Positions 44,157-52,928 are shown, counted from the stretch's first letter. The stretch is 64,000 bases of DNA from Methylocystis hirsuta (GCF_003722355.1 NZ_QWDD01000003.1:196029-260028), one strand, 5' to 3'. Program-made: numbers and translations. The notes: generated from the sequence alone by a model not told the origin.

Positions 44157-47100
44157 TCATTCTCGGATCACGCCGAGAGAAATACGTCGATTTTTTGCGC
44201 GTCCCTCTTCGGTGTCATTGCCCGCGATCGGACGGTCTTCGCCATAGCCCTTCGCCTCCAAGCGCGAAGGGGCGACCCCCATTTGTGTCAGTTCACGGGT
44301 TACAATATCGGCGCGCGCTTTCGAGAGCCTCTTATTCGCGATTGCATTGCCGAGGCTATCGGTGTGGCCGCCAATGACCACCTTGACCTCGGCGTAGGCG
44401 GAAAGAATCCGAGCGATATTTTGCAGTTGCTCCCGCGACGACATCTGCGGAGCCTTTTTGCCCTTGCCGAACGAGACGCGATCGAAATCGAACCAGACAA
44501 TTTTGGCTGCGGACTTAGGCGTGCTCTCGAGGAACGCAAGCAACTTTCTTTCGACACCCGCGCTGGAAACGTCTAACTCGACGCCATTCGGGAGGCTTAT
44601 TCTGGCATATGCGTGTGGCCCCTCGCCCACCGTTTTCGCCTCGCGTTCTCCGGTCTCTGTTTGGGTTTGCTTCTCGATTGTCGAGCCCACCCCTTTCCGG
44701 ACGGTAAGCGTGGCCGGTGGCGGAGCAGGCGTCACTTGTTGCGTCGGCGCCGGCGTCGGTTTCTCTATCGAACTCGGTTCCGTTTCTTGCGAGCCGAAAA
44801 ACTTCGGCCCATAGCCGATGAGGATCACACCGAAGGAGATCGTCAACAACGCCGCCAATACAGCCCACGCAACGCCCTTTCGACCCCGAACGGACGAATA
44901 AGGTTGATCGCTTGCAGACTGTTCTCCCTTGACCACTTTTGCGACCTCGATCCAAAACGTAGTCAAAATTGTCACGGCGATAATTGCAATCCATAAGTCA
45001 GGTCCAAGCGCAGCAGTCTTAAAGTAAATGTTGAGCGTCGGCGTGGAGGTTATCGCAACGGAGAAAATAATCATCCCGACGAGCCACGAGGCGCCAAACC
45101 GATTGGAAAACAATCCTTGTTTGAAGAGCGACAGTTTTTCTTGCTTCAGGTTGAGCGCCAAGGCGATATGCCCAAGAAGCCAGGTGACGAACGCCGCGGT
45201 TTGGGCGAGCACAAGATCGCCAGTTTGGAAATAGATCGACAGGTAGAGTGCGGTGATCCCGACAGCTAAGGCCGCTCCATTGCGAATGATTTCGAATACC
45301 AGTTCTCGGCCCAAAAACTCGTCGAGTCTTGGCGCTCTCTTCTTCATCACATCCGGCTCTGCCGCTTCCGTGACAAAGATCGTGGAAGACGCCAAATCCA
45401 TAAGCAGTTCGGTCAGGATGATGTGGATCGGCGCAAAAGGAAATGGAACTCCGAGGGCTAACGGCACAAGAAAGATCGCCAGCAGAATGCCTTTGGCGGT
45501 CAGATAGTAAGTCAAACCCTTGCGGAAGTTATCGAGAGCCGAGCGTGCGACGCCAATCGCATCGGCGACATGCGTGTAATTATCATCGGTGAGGACGAGA
45601 TCTGCGGTTTCCTTGGCGAGATCGGCGCCGATCTCGCCCATTGCGATTCCAACATCAGCGGCTTTTAGCGCGGGCGCGTCGTTAATCCCGTCGCCGATAA
45701 CTGCAACAATTTGTCCTTCTTGCCTGAGCGCCTGGACAAGGCGCAGTTTCTGCGCCGGTGAAATACGGGCGAACGCCTTCGTCTTCTCGAGCGCGGACTC
45801 GAGCTCGCTTTCGCTCATGTTCTCGAGATTGCCACCCGTTAATACCTCTGCGTCTAGGCCGATTTCTCTTGCGATCGTCGCCGCGGTCGCCGGGTGGTCG
45901 CCGGTCACCATGATCGTTTCCACCTTGGCGGCTTCAAGCTCTGTGATGGTTTGGGCGACGCCCTGTCTCACAGGATCGGAGAGGACAGCAAGCGCAAGAA
46001 GTTCGGCTTTGTTCGGATCATCGGAATTTTGCAACTGCCCGTATGCGACGACGCGCTTGCCTTCTCCAACTTTTACCTCAAGCGCCCGGCGCAGCCGTTC
46101 CTTCCGGGAGGAATCGGAGACGCTTTCGATCAGCCGTTCGGCCTTACCGGCGGCATATCCGAGACGCTTGCCCCCGATGTCGTAGCCGATGATTCTCAAA
46201 GGCCTGTCTTCGCCAAATCCAGAGAAGCTCGCCTGCCGAGGAACATCAATTGAGTCTTGAACAACAGAGCGCACTGCAAGGTCGGTGGGGTCATTGGAGT
46301 ACATCGGAAGCGCCAGCAAGATGGCTCGCTTATTATCAGCGGAGAGACTTGCAGGCGTTCGTTCTTCGCCATTCAGCAATATGAATGTTTCGACGCGCAT
46401 TCTGTTTTCGGTGATCGTGCCGGTCTTGTCCGTGACAACCGCCGTAATTTGCGCCAGCACCTCGACGCCTCTGAGGCGCTTTACGACGAGCTTGATGTTC
46501 GCCAGCCGAAAGGAGGCCAACGCCAGCGCCATGGTGATGATGATCGGCGGCTGGCCCGGTATCATGAGGAACGTAAGGGCAAGCCAGGTGACAATCATTT
46601 CTTGAAGATTGAGGCCTCGTAAAAATCCGACTGCCGGAATGAGGGCGCTGACCGCCAGTGCGAAAATCGCCAAGACCTTGGCAAGCCGCGTCATCGTCTC
46701 CTGTAAGAGGGTCTTTTCCTTCGCAGCGACAGCAACCTCATGCGCGGTCTCGCCGAATTCGCTCTCGCGGCCGACCGCGCAGGCAAGCGCCTTGCCTTCG
46801 CCGCTCATCACCACCGTCCCTGAAAATACCGAGTTCTTGCGTTCGGCAAGGGGAGCGTCTGCGGACACGATCGTCTTTGCGTCTTTCTCGACCGGCAGCG
46901 ATTCTCCAGTTAGCGCCGCTTCGTTCACGACGAGACCGTAGGCTTCCAATAGGCGGCCATCGGCGGGTACGCGAACGCCTTCAGTGAGAACCAAGACATC
47001 GCCGACGACAACATCGGTCGTCGGTATCTCCTGCGCCTGACCGTCGCGAATCGCCTTCGTTGTCGGCGACGTGAGCTGGCGGAGCGCCGCCATAGTGCGG

Positions 47101-47432
47101 TCCGTGCGATATTTGTTGACGAATTCAACCGCGATGTACGCCGCCACCACGAAAACCATCACGATCGCTTCGTTGGTCTTGCCAAAAACAAAGGACAAAA
47201 CGGCAATGGCAAGCAAGACGAGCATCATCGGCTCGCGTATGCCATCGAGAACGAGTTTGAACGCGCTCGTGGGCTTGACTTCGTCGATCGTGTTGGCGCC
47301 GAACCGCTCGCGAGATTTGCTCACGCCATCGGCGGAAAGACCGTCCCTTTCGTTGGAGCCGAATTCGGCGAGAAGGGACGGCGGCGGAACCGACCACCAT
47401 GCGTCTTTCTTTCGAAGGGCATTTCCAGCCAT
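44157..47432 (-). CDS. Fusion: P-type ATPase + OmpA-family peptidoglycan-binding domain
   Basis: A single 1091-codon frame. Residues 1 to about 840 form a P-type ATPase of P2-like layout: N-terminal segment, T175-GES, phosphorylated Asp335 in VVTDKTGTIT, MVTGDHPATAA, hinge IGDGINDAPALKAADVG with D581, N584 and D585, and ten membrane helices. The ion site is unusual: TM4 reads P292-GQPP instead of PEGLP, TM5 has LTAKGILLAI and TM6 ILTELLMDLASS, so the classical Ca ligands are missing. An eleventh helix (about 852-874) and a Pro/Thr-rich linker lead to an OmpA domain (about 950-1091) with WFDFDRVSF, VIGGHTDSLGNAIANKRLSK and RAKNRRISLG, including the Asp and Arg that hold diaminopimelate in peptidoglycan. 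Start and linker show no internal stop or restart. Confidence 0.92.
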   Translation of the reverse strand: MAGNALRKKDAWWSVPPPSLLAEFGSNERDGLSADGVSKSRERFGANTIDEVKPTSAFKLVLDGIREPMMLVLLAIAVLSFVFGKTNEAIVMVFVVAAYIAVEFVNKYRTDRTMAALRQLTSPTTKAIRDGQAQEIPTTDVVVGDVLVLTEGVRVPADGRLLEAYGLVVNEAALTGESLPVEKDAKTIVSADAPLAERKNSVFSGTVVMSGEGKALACAVGRESEFGETAHEVAVAAKEKTLLQETMTRLAKVLAIFALAVSALIPAVGFLRGLNLQEMIVTWLALTFLMIPGQPPIIITMALALASFRLANIKLVVKRLRGVEVLAQITAVVTDKTGTITENRMRVETFILLNGEERTPASLSADNKRAILLALPMYSNDPTDLAVRSVVQDSIDVPRQASFSGFGEDRPLRIIGYDIGGKRLGYAAGKAERLIESVSDSSRKERLRRALEVKVGEGKRVVAYGQLQNSDDPNKAELLALAVLSDPVRQGVAQTITELEAAKVETIMVTGDHPATAATIAREIGLDAEVLTGGNLENMSESELESALEKTKAFARISPAQKLRLVQALRQEGQIVAVIGDGINDAPALKAADVGIAMGEIGADLAKETADLVLTDDNYTHVADAIGVARSALDNFRKGLTYYLTAKGILLAIFLVPLALGVPFPFAPIHIILTELLMDLASSTIFVTEAAEPDVMKKRAPRLDEFLGRELVFEIIRNGAALAVGITALYLSIYFQTGDLVLAQTAAFVTWLLGHIALALNLKQEKLSLFKQGLFSNRFGASWLVGMIIFSVAITSTPTLNIYFKTAALGPDLWIAIIAVTILTTFWIEVAKVVKGEQSASDQPYSSVRGRKGVAWAVLAALLTISFGVILIGYGPKFFGSQETEPSSIEKPTPAPTQQVTPAPPPATLTVRKGVGSTIEKQTQTETGEREAKTVGEGPHAYARISLPNGVELDVSSAGVERKLLAFLESTPKSAAKIVWFDFDRVSFGKGKKAPQMSSREQLQNIARILSAYAEVKVVIGGHTDSLGNAIANKRLSKARADIVTRELTQMGVAPSRLEAKGYGEDRPIAGNDTEEGRAKNRRISLGVIRE

Positions 47433-47485
47433 GGGTCTGACCCGGTTGGCGAGCGCCCACCGACCTTATCGGTCGGGAGCCGCCT

Positions 47486-48958
47486 TCATACGACGTCGAA
47501 CAGCTGCATGAAGCCGTAATCCATGTGCAGCTGATGATGACAATGAAACAGGGAAAGGCCCGGCTGGTCGGCGGTGAAGTCAACATCGACGCGGCCGAAG
47601 CCCCTAATGACGACGACGTCCTTCATGACTCCCGCCGTCGGCCTGCCGTCGACGCTGGTCAGCTCGAAGACGTTGCGGTGCAAATGTAAGGGATGCGCGT
47701 CATCCGTTCGGTTGTCGAAAGCGAGCCGGTAGCGCAGTCCCTTCTGCAATTTCATCGGCTCGCCCTGATCTTCGTACGTCTTGCCGTTGATTGTCCAACG
47801 ATTGAACCCGCCCTTGCCGCCGTTGATCTTTCCGAACACCATCGGGATCACTTGGTCGGGCTTCGGCGCCGGTCGACCGCCGCCGAAAATCGTGTAATCC
47901 CACTTGGATTTCCGCGGCGGCGCCACCCACTGCGGATCCCCGCGGCTGCCGGCGTATTCGACGATGACGCCCAAGCCGTTTTTGCGGTCATCGTCCCTGG
48001 GCGTGCCGAGCACCCACGCGCCGGGATGGTTCATCTCGACTATCGCATCGATCCGTTCGGCGGCGCCGAGCCGCAGCACGTCGACGAGCTTCGGCGTGGG
48101 AACTGGATTGCCGTCGAGCGCCACGACGAGGAAGCGGTGCCCCGGCAAGGCGAGCTTGATGTTTTCGGTGGCGCTGGCGTTGAGAATACGAAAGAGGACG
48201 CGCGCGCCTTGGCGCACGCGGATAGGTTCGCCATGGCCCAGCGCTCGGCCGTTGATGGAGAACAGTCGGTAGCCGACCTCCCAGCCATTCGGTTTTTCCT
48301 CGCCTGCCTCCGTCTTCTCCTTTTCTTCCTTCTGTTCCTCGTGCTCTTCTCCTTCTTCCATTTCTTGGCCGGTGAAGAACGGCTCCCATTCATGAGTGGT
48401 GAGGAAGACTTCCTGGTCATAGCGGCCCGGATCGTTGGCGGGCTCGATGTAAACGGGCGCGTGCTGGCCCGTGTAGCCGCCGCGGTGAAGATCGGCTCCC
48501 GCCACGACATGGCTGTGGACGAAGCGCAGCCCCGCCGGTTGCGGCGTGAGCCGATAACGGAGTTTGCCGCGCGCCGGGACAACAAGACTGTTCTCTTCGG
48601 CCGCGCCATCCACAGCTGCGGCGACGAGCTGGCCGTGCCAATGCACGAATTCAGGCGCATCGGTCTCGTTGATGAGCTCGACCGTGACTGTCTTGCCTTC
48701 TTTCAAGCGGATGAGCGGACCAGGAGAAGCGCCGTTGTAGCCGATCGTGCTGATTGTGTGGTCATCAGCGACATCGACAAGGACGGGGCCGATGCGCAGC
48801 GTCACGTCCGCAGGTCCCTCAAAAGGCGCTTCCACGTTCGGATCGATTGTTGGCGTTGCGGCGGTCGCAGCGCGAACCGAAGGGGCGTCCAGCAATAGGC
48901 CGCTTCCTGCCATTGCTCCGAAACGGAGCAAGTCGCGGCGACGGAGAGAACGAATCAT
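47486..48958 (-). CDS. Multicopper oxidase with acidic insertion (Tat-exported)
   Basis: A 490-residue periplasmic laccase-type oxidase. The N-terminus has a twin-arginine signal (RSLRRRDLLRFGAMAGSG). Copper motifs are in order: HWHG (type 2/3), HSH, HPLHLH near residue 422 and HCHHQLHMDYGFM at the end, which carries the type 1 Cys and the axial Met. Between the first two cupredoxin domains, residues about 197-221 form an insertion of Glu and Lys (EEGEEHEEQKEEKEKTEAGE) that is unusual for the family and could bind metal or act as a flexible loop. Enzymes of this kind oxidise Cu(I) in the periplasm. It lies 50 bases upstream of the OmpA-ATPase gene on the same strand, so probably one operon. 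Confidence 0.93.
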   Translation of the reverse strand: MIRSLRRRDLLRFGAMAGSGLLLDAPSVRAATAATPTIDPNVEAPFEGPADVTLRIGPVLVDVADDHTISTIGYNGASPGPLIRLKEGKTVTVELINETDAPEFVHWHGQLVAAAVDGAAEENSLVVPARGKLRYRLTPQPAGLRFVHSHVVAGADLHRGGYTGQHAPVYIEPANDPGRYDQEVFLTTHEWEPFFTGQEMEEGEEHEEQKEEKEKTEAGEEKPNGWEVGYRLFSINGRALGHGEPIRVRQGARVLFRILNASATENIKLALPGHRFLVVALDGNPVPTPKLVDVLRLGAAERIDAIVEMNHPGAWVLGTPRDDDRKNGLGVIVEYAGSRGDPQWVAPPRKSKWDYTIFGGGRPAPKPDQVIPMVFGKINGGKGGFNRWTINGKTYEDQGEPMKLQKGLRYRLAFDNRTDDAHPLHLHRNVFELTSVDGRPTAGVMKDVVVIRGFGRVDVDFTADQPGLSLFHCHHQLHMDYGFMQLFDVV

Positions 48959-49026
48959 CGCTTATCCTCGTAGTGAGTGTGACGGCCTCTCGGGTTCAAC
49001 AGGTGCCCGGATCCGGGGCAGCGAGA

Positions 49027-49539
49027 TTACTTTCCCGCCGGCTTGTCGCGTTTGTTTCGAAGTCCGCGCGCCTCTCGCTCGTGCTTGAAGGGGAACTCGA
49101 TGCGCGCCGGCTCGGCCGACGAGGGCGTCCTCACGGTCACGCGAATGCGATAATTCGTGTTGGGCGCCAGAGTGAAATAATTGCCGTAAGTGACGGCGCC
49201 GGCCACGGCCATACTTTCGAGCTTTTTTTCTTGGCCCGCGAGGCCGACCTCCGTGACCTTCGCGGTCACCTCCGCATCGGTGATGCGGCGCGAAGTTGCA
49301 GCGTCGAAGAGCGCGACCATCAGATGGTAGGCATGGCGGGAGCGGGGCGGGCCACCGTGCATGGTCGCTTCCGGCTCCTGCTGCTCGCGCCCGCGGATCA
49401 TCTCGGCCGGAAACAGCGCGTAATAAAAGGCGACGCCGCGATCCGTCAGATAACCAGCGCTTTCGGCGCTTGCTTGCGCAGGCAAGAGCGACGCCAGCGC
49501 TGCGGCAATGAACAGGAAGGATCGTTTGCGTTGTCGCAT
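49027..49539 (-). CDS. Secreted protein of unknown function
   Basis: From ATG 49539 (GGGAG six bases upstream) the protein has 170 residues with a signal peptide ending QASAE. The mature part begins GYLTDRGVAFYYALFPAEMI and continues with a His/Met-containing segment (ATMHGGPPRSRHAYHLMVAL) and a beta-rich C-terminal part (TYGNYFTLAPNTNYRIRVTV). The layout resembles periplasmic beta-sandwich proteins that bind metal near the start (Tp34/P19-like), but I cannot assign a family. It is 70 bases in front of the multicopper oxidase on the same strand, so likely the first gene of that operon. A start at 49608 would add a basic stretch before the signal. Confidence 0.7.
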   Translation of the reverse strand: MRQRKRSFLFIAAALASLLPAQASAESAGYLTDRGVAFYYALFPAEMIRGREQQEPEATMHGGPPRSRHAYHLMVALFDAATSRRITDAEVTAKVTEVGLAGQEKKLESMAVAGAVTYGNYFTLAPNTNYRIRVTVRTPSSAEPARIEFPFKHEREARGLRNKRDKPAGK

Positions 49540-49686
49540 TCCCGGCTCCCTTGCGCCTTTTCGGTCTCGCGCCCATCGCCAAGCCGCCTTTTGCCCCTCA
49601 GGCGTCAAAGCCGCAGGCGCTTGACGCGGTAATGAAGAAAAGCAATTATCGGCTACCGATTACGAAACTCGATATTAGGGCGCAAT

Positions 49687-50007
49687 ATGGCCGCCGACAA
49701 GAGCGAGCACCAGGAATTCCTGGCCGGCCTGATCCGGCTGCACATCCTCCATCACGCGGTGCATGGGGAACTCTATGGCCAGTGGTTGATCGAGGAGCTG
49801 CAACGACATGGCTACCGGATCAGCCCCGGCACGCTCTACCCCATGCTGCATGCGCTCGAACGCAAGGGGTACTTGAAGTCCAGCATGCAAGGCGTTGGCC
49901 GGCGTGCGCGCCGTGTCTATCACGCGACCAAGAAGGGGCGCGAGGCTCTTCACGTGCTGAAAGACAAAGTGCGCGAGTTGTTCTCCGAATTGATCGAGGG
50001 CCGATAA
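49687..50007 (+). CDS. PadR-family transcriptional regulator
   Basis: A 106-residue winged-helix protein: LIRLHILHHAVHGELYGQWL, IEELQRHGYRISPGTLYPML, HALERKGYLKS and RRARRVYHATKKGREALHVL are the four conserved blocks (helices 1-4 and the wing) of PadR. The short helical tail would form the dimer interface. It is divergent to the secreted protein-oxidase-ATPase operon with 148 bases between their starts, so it is the natural candidate to control that operon. An ISKra4 element sits directly after its stop; the coding sequence is intact. Confidence 0.9.
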   Translation: MAADKSEHQEFLAGLIRLHILHHAVHGELYGQWLIEELQRHGYRISPGTLYPMLHALERKGYLKSSMQGVGRRARRVYHATKKGREALHVLKDKVRELFSELIEGR

Positions 50008-50011
50008 TGAG

Positions 50012-51502
50012 GAGAGCATGCAAGGTTGTGGGGAGTATGCATATTTTCGAGGGTTAAGATCGCCTCTTTGGGAAAGGCGAGCCTATGCAAAAGCTGGTTT
50101 GGCGGGTGAAGCTTGTCGCGGACCTCGGGGACGAAGCGGCGGAAACCGAGGTCGAGGTGGCGCGGATCGAAAGAGACGAGTTCACTGTCCCGGAAACGCT
50201 TGGTCTGTCGCTTGGCGAAGGGAAACGCCTTACCGCTGCTATTCAAACGGAAATGGTCCGCGCGCAGGCGGCGACGATGGGCGAGCGCTTCCGGTGCTGC
50301 GCGCATTGTGGTTCGACCTTGTCCAGCAAAGGCTACAGATTGGTCACCTTTCGATCCCTCTTCGGCGACGTGCCGCTTCGAGTTCGTCGGTTCGCGAACT
50401 GCCAATGCTGCCGTGAAGTCGCGGACGAACCGAGAAGTTTTTCGGCGTTGACGCTTGAACGTGGCATAGCGCCCGAACTCGCCTACGTCACCGCCAAATT
50501 CGCCGCGCTCGCGCCGTTTGCTAAGGTGGCTGATCTGCTCGCCGAGTTGCTGCCCGTTGGCGGCGCTGTTAATGCCGGCACGGTGCGCAATCGAACCCGC
50601 CGTGTCGGCGAGCATATCGCGCGACTGCGTCCCGAGGGAGTGGCGGATCCCGATATTGACGCAGTGAATCCCGCAGTCGTGATCGGCCTTGATGGAGGCT
50701 ATCTGCGCAGCCGGCATCGTCGCCCCGAACGGAATTTCGAAGTGCTGGCGGGCAAGGTGCTCAATATCGATGGATCGCAGCATCGCTTCGCCTTTGCTCG
50801 CAACGGCAATTCTGCGAGCGAATTTGCCGATGCGGTTGTGAGCGCGGGCGTCCGTCTCGGCACGCCGGCGACGGTGCTTTGCGACGGCGACCCTGGACTG
50901 TGGAAGTTGCAGCGTCAGGTCATGCCAGAGGCGGCTCTCGTCCTCGACTGGTTCCATATCGCCATGCGATTTGAACACGCTTTGCAGGCGGCGCGCGGCC
51001 TTGGCGCCGGCACTTTCAGCGACTGCCTCCAAGGCCATCCAATCCGCGAACTCGAGAGCGCCAAGTGGAGACTCTGGCACGGCCGCTCCAGCGCATGTCT
51101 TGGGCGCTTGGCGCGACTGATGCATTGGTTTGACGCCGCTCATGTCAGAGACGTCAAAGGCGCCGCCGCGGTCCGGCGACACATCAACGATCTGATTGAA
51201 TATCTCTACGCCAATGAACTTACGCTCGTGAACTACGGACGGCGACGCCGCGATCGGCTGCCGATTTCAACCGCATTTGTGGAAAGCGCAGTCAACGAAA
51301 TCCTATCAAAGCGCATGATCAAGAAGCAGCAGATGCGATGGAATAGGTGGACTGTGCAGCCCTTTCTTGACGTGCGTGTTGCCGTTCTCAACAACACGCT
51401 CGCCGGCTCGTTCAGGCGGCTCTATCCAGACTTCCAACCAGACAATGAAAATCACCCAAAGCAGCTCGCAGCGTGACAAACCCCACGACTTTGCATGCTC
51501 CC
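50012..51502 (+). mobile_element. ISKra4-family insertion sequence
   Basis: The element carries one transposase gene. Its ends are imperfect inverted repeats with the core GAGCATGCAA followed by GGTTGTGGGG (left, from 50014) and AGTCGTGGGG (right, complement, from 51500). The bases just outside differ, so the exact edges and a target duplication could not be set. It inserted only a few bases behind the PadR stop. A broken C-terminal piece of a related transposase lies at 60410-60540. Confidence 0.85.
50085..51476 (+). CDS. ISKra4-family transposase
   Basis: A 463-residue transposase. The N-terminal part has a zinc-binding region (RCCAHCGSTL and RFANCQCCREV), the core has AVVIGLDGGYLRSRHRR (first D), TPATVLCDGDPGLWKLQRQV (second D) with VLDWFHIAMRFEHALQAARG and the C-terminal block RLPISTAFVESAVNEILSKR with MIKKQQMRWNRW (catalytic E and the conserved MxKKQQMRW motif). 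The frame is complete. The start at 50085 follows a GGAAAGGCG site. Confidence 0.93.
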   Translation: MQKLVWRVKLVADLGDEAAETEVEVARIERDEFTVPETLGLSLGEGKRLTAAIQTEMVRAQAATMGERFRCCAHCGSTLSSKGYRLVTFRSLFGDVPLRVRRFANCQCCREVADEPRSFSALTLERGIAPELAYVTAKFAALAPFAKVADLLAELLPVGGAVNAGTVRNRTRRVGEHIARLRPEGVADPDIDAVNPAVVIGLDGGYLRSRHRRPERNFEVLAGKVLNIDGSQHRFAFARNGNSASEFADAVVSAGVRLGTPATVLCDGDPGLWKLQRQVMPEAALVLDWFHIAMRFEHALQAARGLGAGTFSDCLQGHPIRELESAKWRLWHGRSSACLGRLARLMHWFDAAHVRDVKGAAAVRRHINDLIEYLYANELTLVNYGRRRRDRLPISTAFVESAVNEILSKRMIKKQQMRWNRWTVQPFLDVRVAVLNNTLAGSFRRLYPDFQPDNENHPKQLAA

Positions 51503-51655
51503 GATCTCGTCGACGCGGACTTCAAAGGGACATTCGACGAGCTTTGTCGGCGTTAATGCGTTCATGAGCGTCGATAGAAATACCCCTCACCCGCCGGAGA
51601 ATTTGAGTTTCATAGGTGTAACAGGGTCAGCAGCGATCAGTCTGGATCGTCAGGC
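51503..51655. other. Short spacer behind the IS element
   Basis: No gene seen. Confidence 0.5.
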
Positions 51656-52225
51656 CTATGCCGCCAGCCTATGAACATGCACGTCGTGGCCTCCATTGTT
51701 CTGCATGGCAGACATGGCGGCGCGTTCATGTTCTTCGGTCCGGGTTCGCGCCCACAGCAACAGCCCGCCGCGCGCTAATTGCGCCTGCACCCAATTGCGC
51801 TGACGACGTCGAATGAATGCGCCGACGCCCACGCCAACCAGGCTGGCGGCCATACCAGCGCCAATGCCCGCAACGATCGCCTCGGCGAAACTGCCGTAGA
51901 TGGTCCAAACGGCGATCGCGCCAGCAATGGCGCCAACATAGAAGAGCAGGCCGATGAGCGCAGCTTTGCCTTCATTAAGCGACTCGGCTTCGATGTAGGA
52001 AATGCGAGGAGCTTCATCGCTGTCCTCGATTTCGACCGAGCGTTTCGATCCAATCTTTTCGCGCGTCTTCGCGTCTTCGGTGAGCAGGCTGATTTCGGAT
52101 CTGTCGAATCCGTGAGTCATCAAATAGTCAATGGCGGACTGCAGCTTATCAAGCGAGTCGAACAGGCCTACGACTTCGGTAAATTCGCGAGACTGTTCGA
52201 GCGCAGTCGTTTCATTCGATTCCAT
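51656..52225 (-). CDS. Membrane protein with general-stress 17M-like N-terminus
   Basis: A 189-residue protein. The N-terminal 60 residues (TEVVGLFDSLDKLQSAIDYL, MTHGFDRSEISLLTE) match the heat-induced/general stress protein 17M-like (alpha-beta) domain; a charged linker follows. Two Ala/Gly-rich membrane segments follow (LIGLLFYVGAIAGAIAVWTI and AIVAGIGAGMAASLVGVGVG), then a basic, His-ending tail (GGHDVHVHRLAA). Such proteins are frequent in alphaproteobacteria as stress-related envelope proteins. Function unknown. Confidence 0.75.
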   Translation of the reverse strand: MESNETTALEQSREFTEVVGLFDSLDKLQSAIDYLMTHGFDRSEISLLTEDAKTREKIGSKRSVEIEDSDEAPRISYIEAESLNEGKAALIGLLFYVGAIAGAIAVWTIYGSFAEAIVAGIGAGMAASLVGVGVGAFIRRRQRNWVQAQLARGGLLLWARTRTEEHERAAMSAMQNNGGHDVHVHRLAA

Positions 52226-52543
52226 GGAGTTCCTCCCGAAGCTCAGTACTCTTGAATCGAAGCCGGCCTCTGTGTGCGCCCTTGCCCATCTGAGCGGTCA
52301 TTTGCCCTGTGGTCGGCGTATCAAATATCAGCATGCCCCCGCTTGAAGCCTTCGACAAGGCCAAGCGCTAACGGAGCCCCGGAGAAAAGCTCTTCCCAGG
52401 ACAGATGCTGCGTGAAGCGTCCGCACGTAGGCGGGACGATAGCGCCAAGGCCACGTAAAGCCAAAAAAGCCTCGCAAGCGCACGTCCGAACGGCGACGCT
52501 CCATTTGCAAGGTCTGAGCAGCGGGACCCTGGGCGTGAACCTG
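52226..52543. other. Region with a tiny SRAP-like trace
   Basis: No intact gene. On the minus strand, 52387-52428 could read GRFTQHLSWEEL, the start of SRAP/YedK proteins without its Met-Cys, so at most a trace of a deleted gene. Confidence 0.3.
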
Positions 52544-52573
52544 AAAAAAGGCCCGCGGCTTTGAACCGCGGGC
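52544..52573 (-). terminator. Rho-independent terminator (minus strand)
   Basis: Stem GCCCGCGG/CCGCGGGC (52551-52558 with 52566-52573), 7-base loop, followed on the minus strand by TTTTTT (52549-52544). A textbook terminator, acting on minus-strand transcripts from the psiF-like gene side. Confidence 0.85.
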
Positions 52574-52763
52574 GAGGTCACTGCAAACGTCGCTATGATG
52601 CGACGCCGGCCATATAGTTCTGAAGCGCGCCGAGGCAAACGGGGCTGCGAGCTGCGTCACGACGGCTTATTCCCGGATGTCATGAGGTTGCTTACCATTG
52701 CCGCCCGCCTATGATCTGGAATTGTGACAACTGCGCCCTTTTTATTAACCGGGAGAATGACCG

Positions 52764-52928
52764 ATGACAGCCCGCACCGAGAGCGAGATTTCCGCCATTT
52801 CCGGGGCCGCAGTCGGCGCAACGGTTGGCGCCTTGGTTGGTTCACTGTTCGGCGTGATCGGAAGCGCAGTGGGAGCATTCTTGGGGGCAACGATTGGCGC
52901 CGCCGCCCGTCTCGCGAAACACGCCTGA
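52764..52928 (+). CDS. Small glycine-zipper protein
   Basis: A 54-residue frame with a GGGAGA site nine bases before ATG 52764. Its hydrophobic part repeats Gly every fourth residue (AAVGATVGALVGSLFG, VIGSAVGAFLGATIGAAA), the glycine-zipper pattern seen in small membrane and outer membrane proteins. It ends in RLAKHA. No partner can be named. It is shorter than most annotation cut-offs, but the pattern and the ribosome-binding site support it. Confidence 0.7.
   Translation: MTARTESEISAISGAAVGATVGALVGSLFGVIGSAVGAFLGATIGAAARLAKHA

Noticed and set aside
47693..48898. 401-codon plus-strand frame
   Set aside because: Antisense of the multicopper oxidase, no domain or ribosome-binding site.
49950..51182. 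410-codon minus-strand frame
   Set aside because: Antisense of the ISKra4 transposase.
52387..52428. GRFTQHLSWEEL trace of an SRAP/YedK gene
   Set aside because: Only about 14 codons without the essential Met-Cys start; too short to call a gene.
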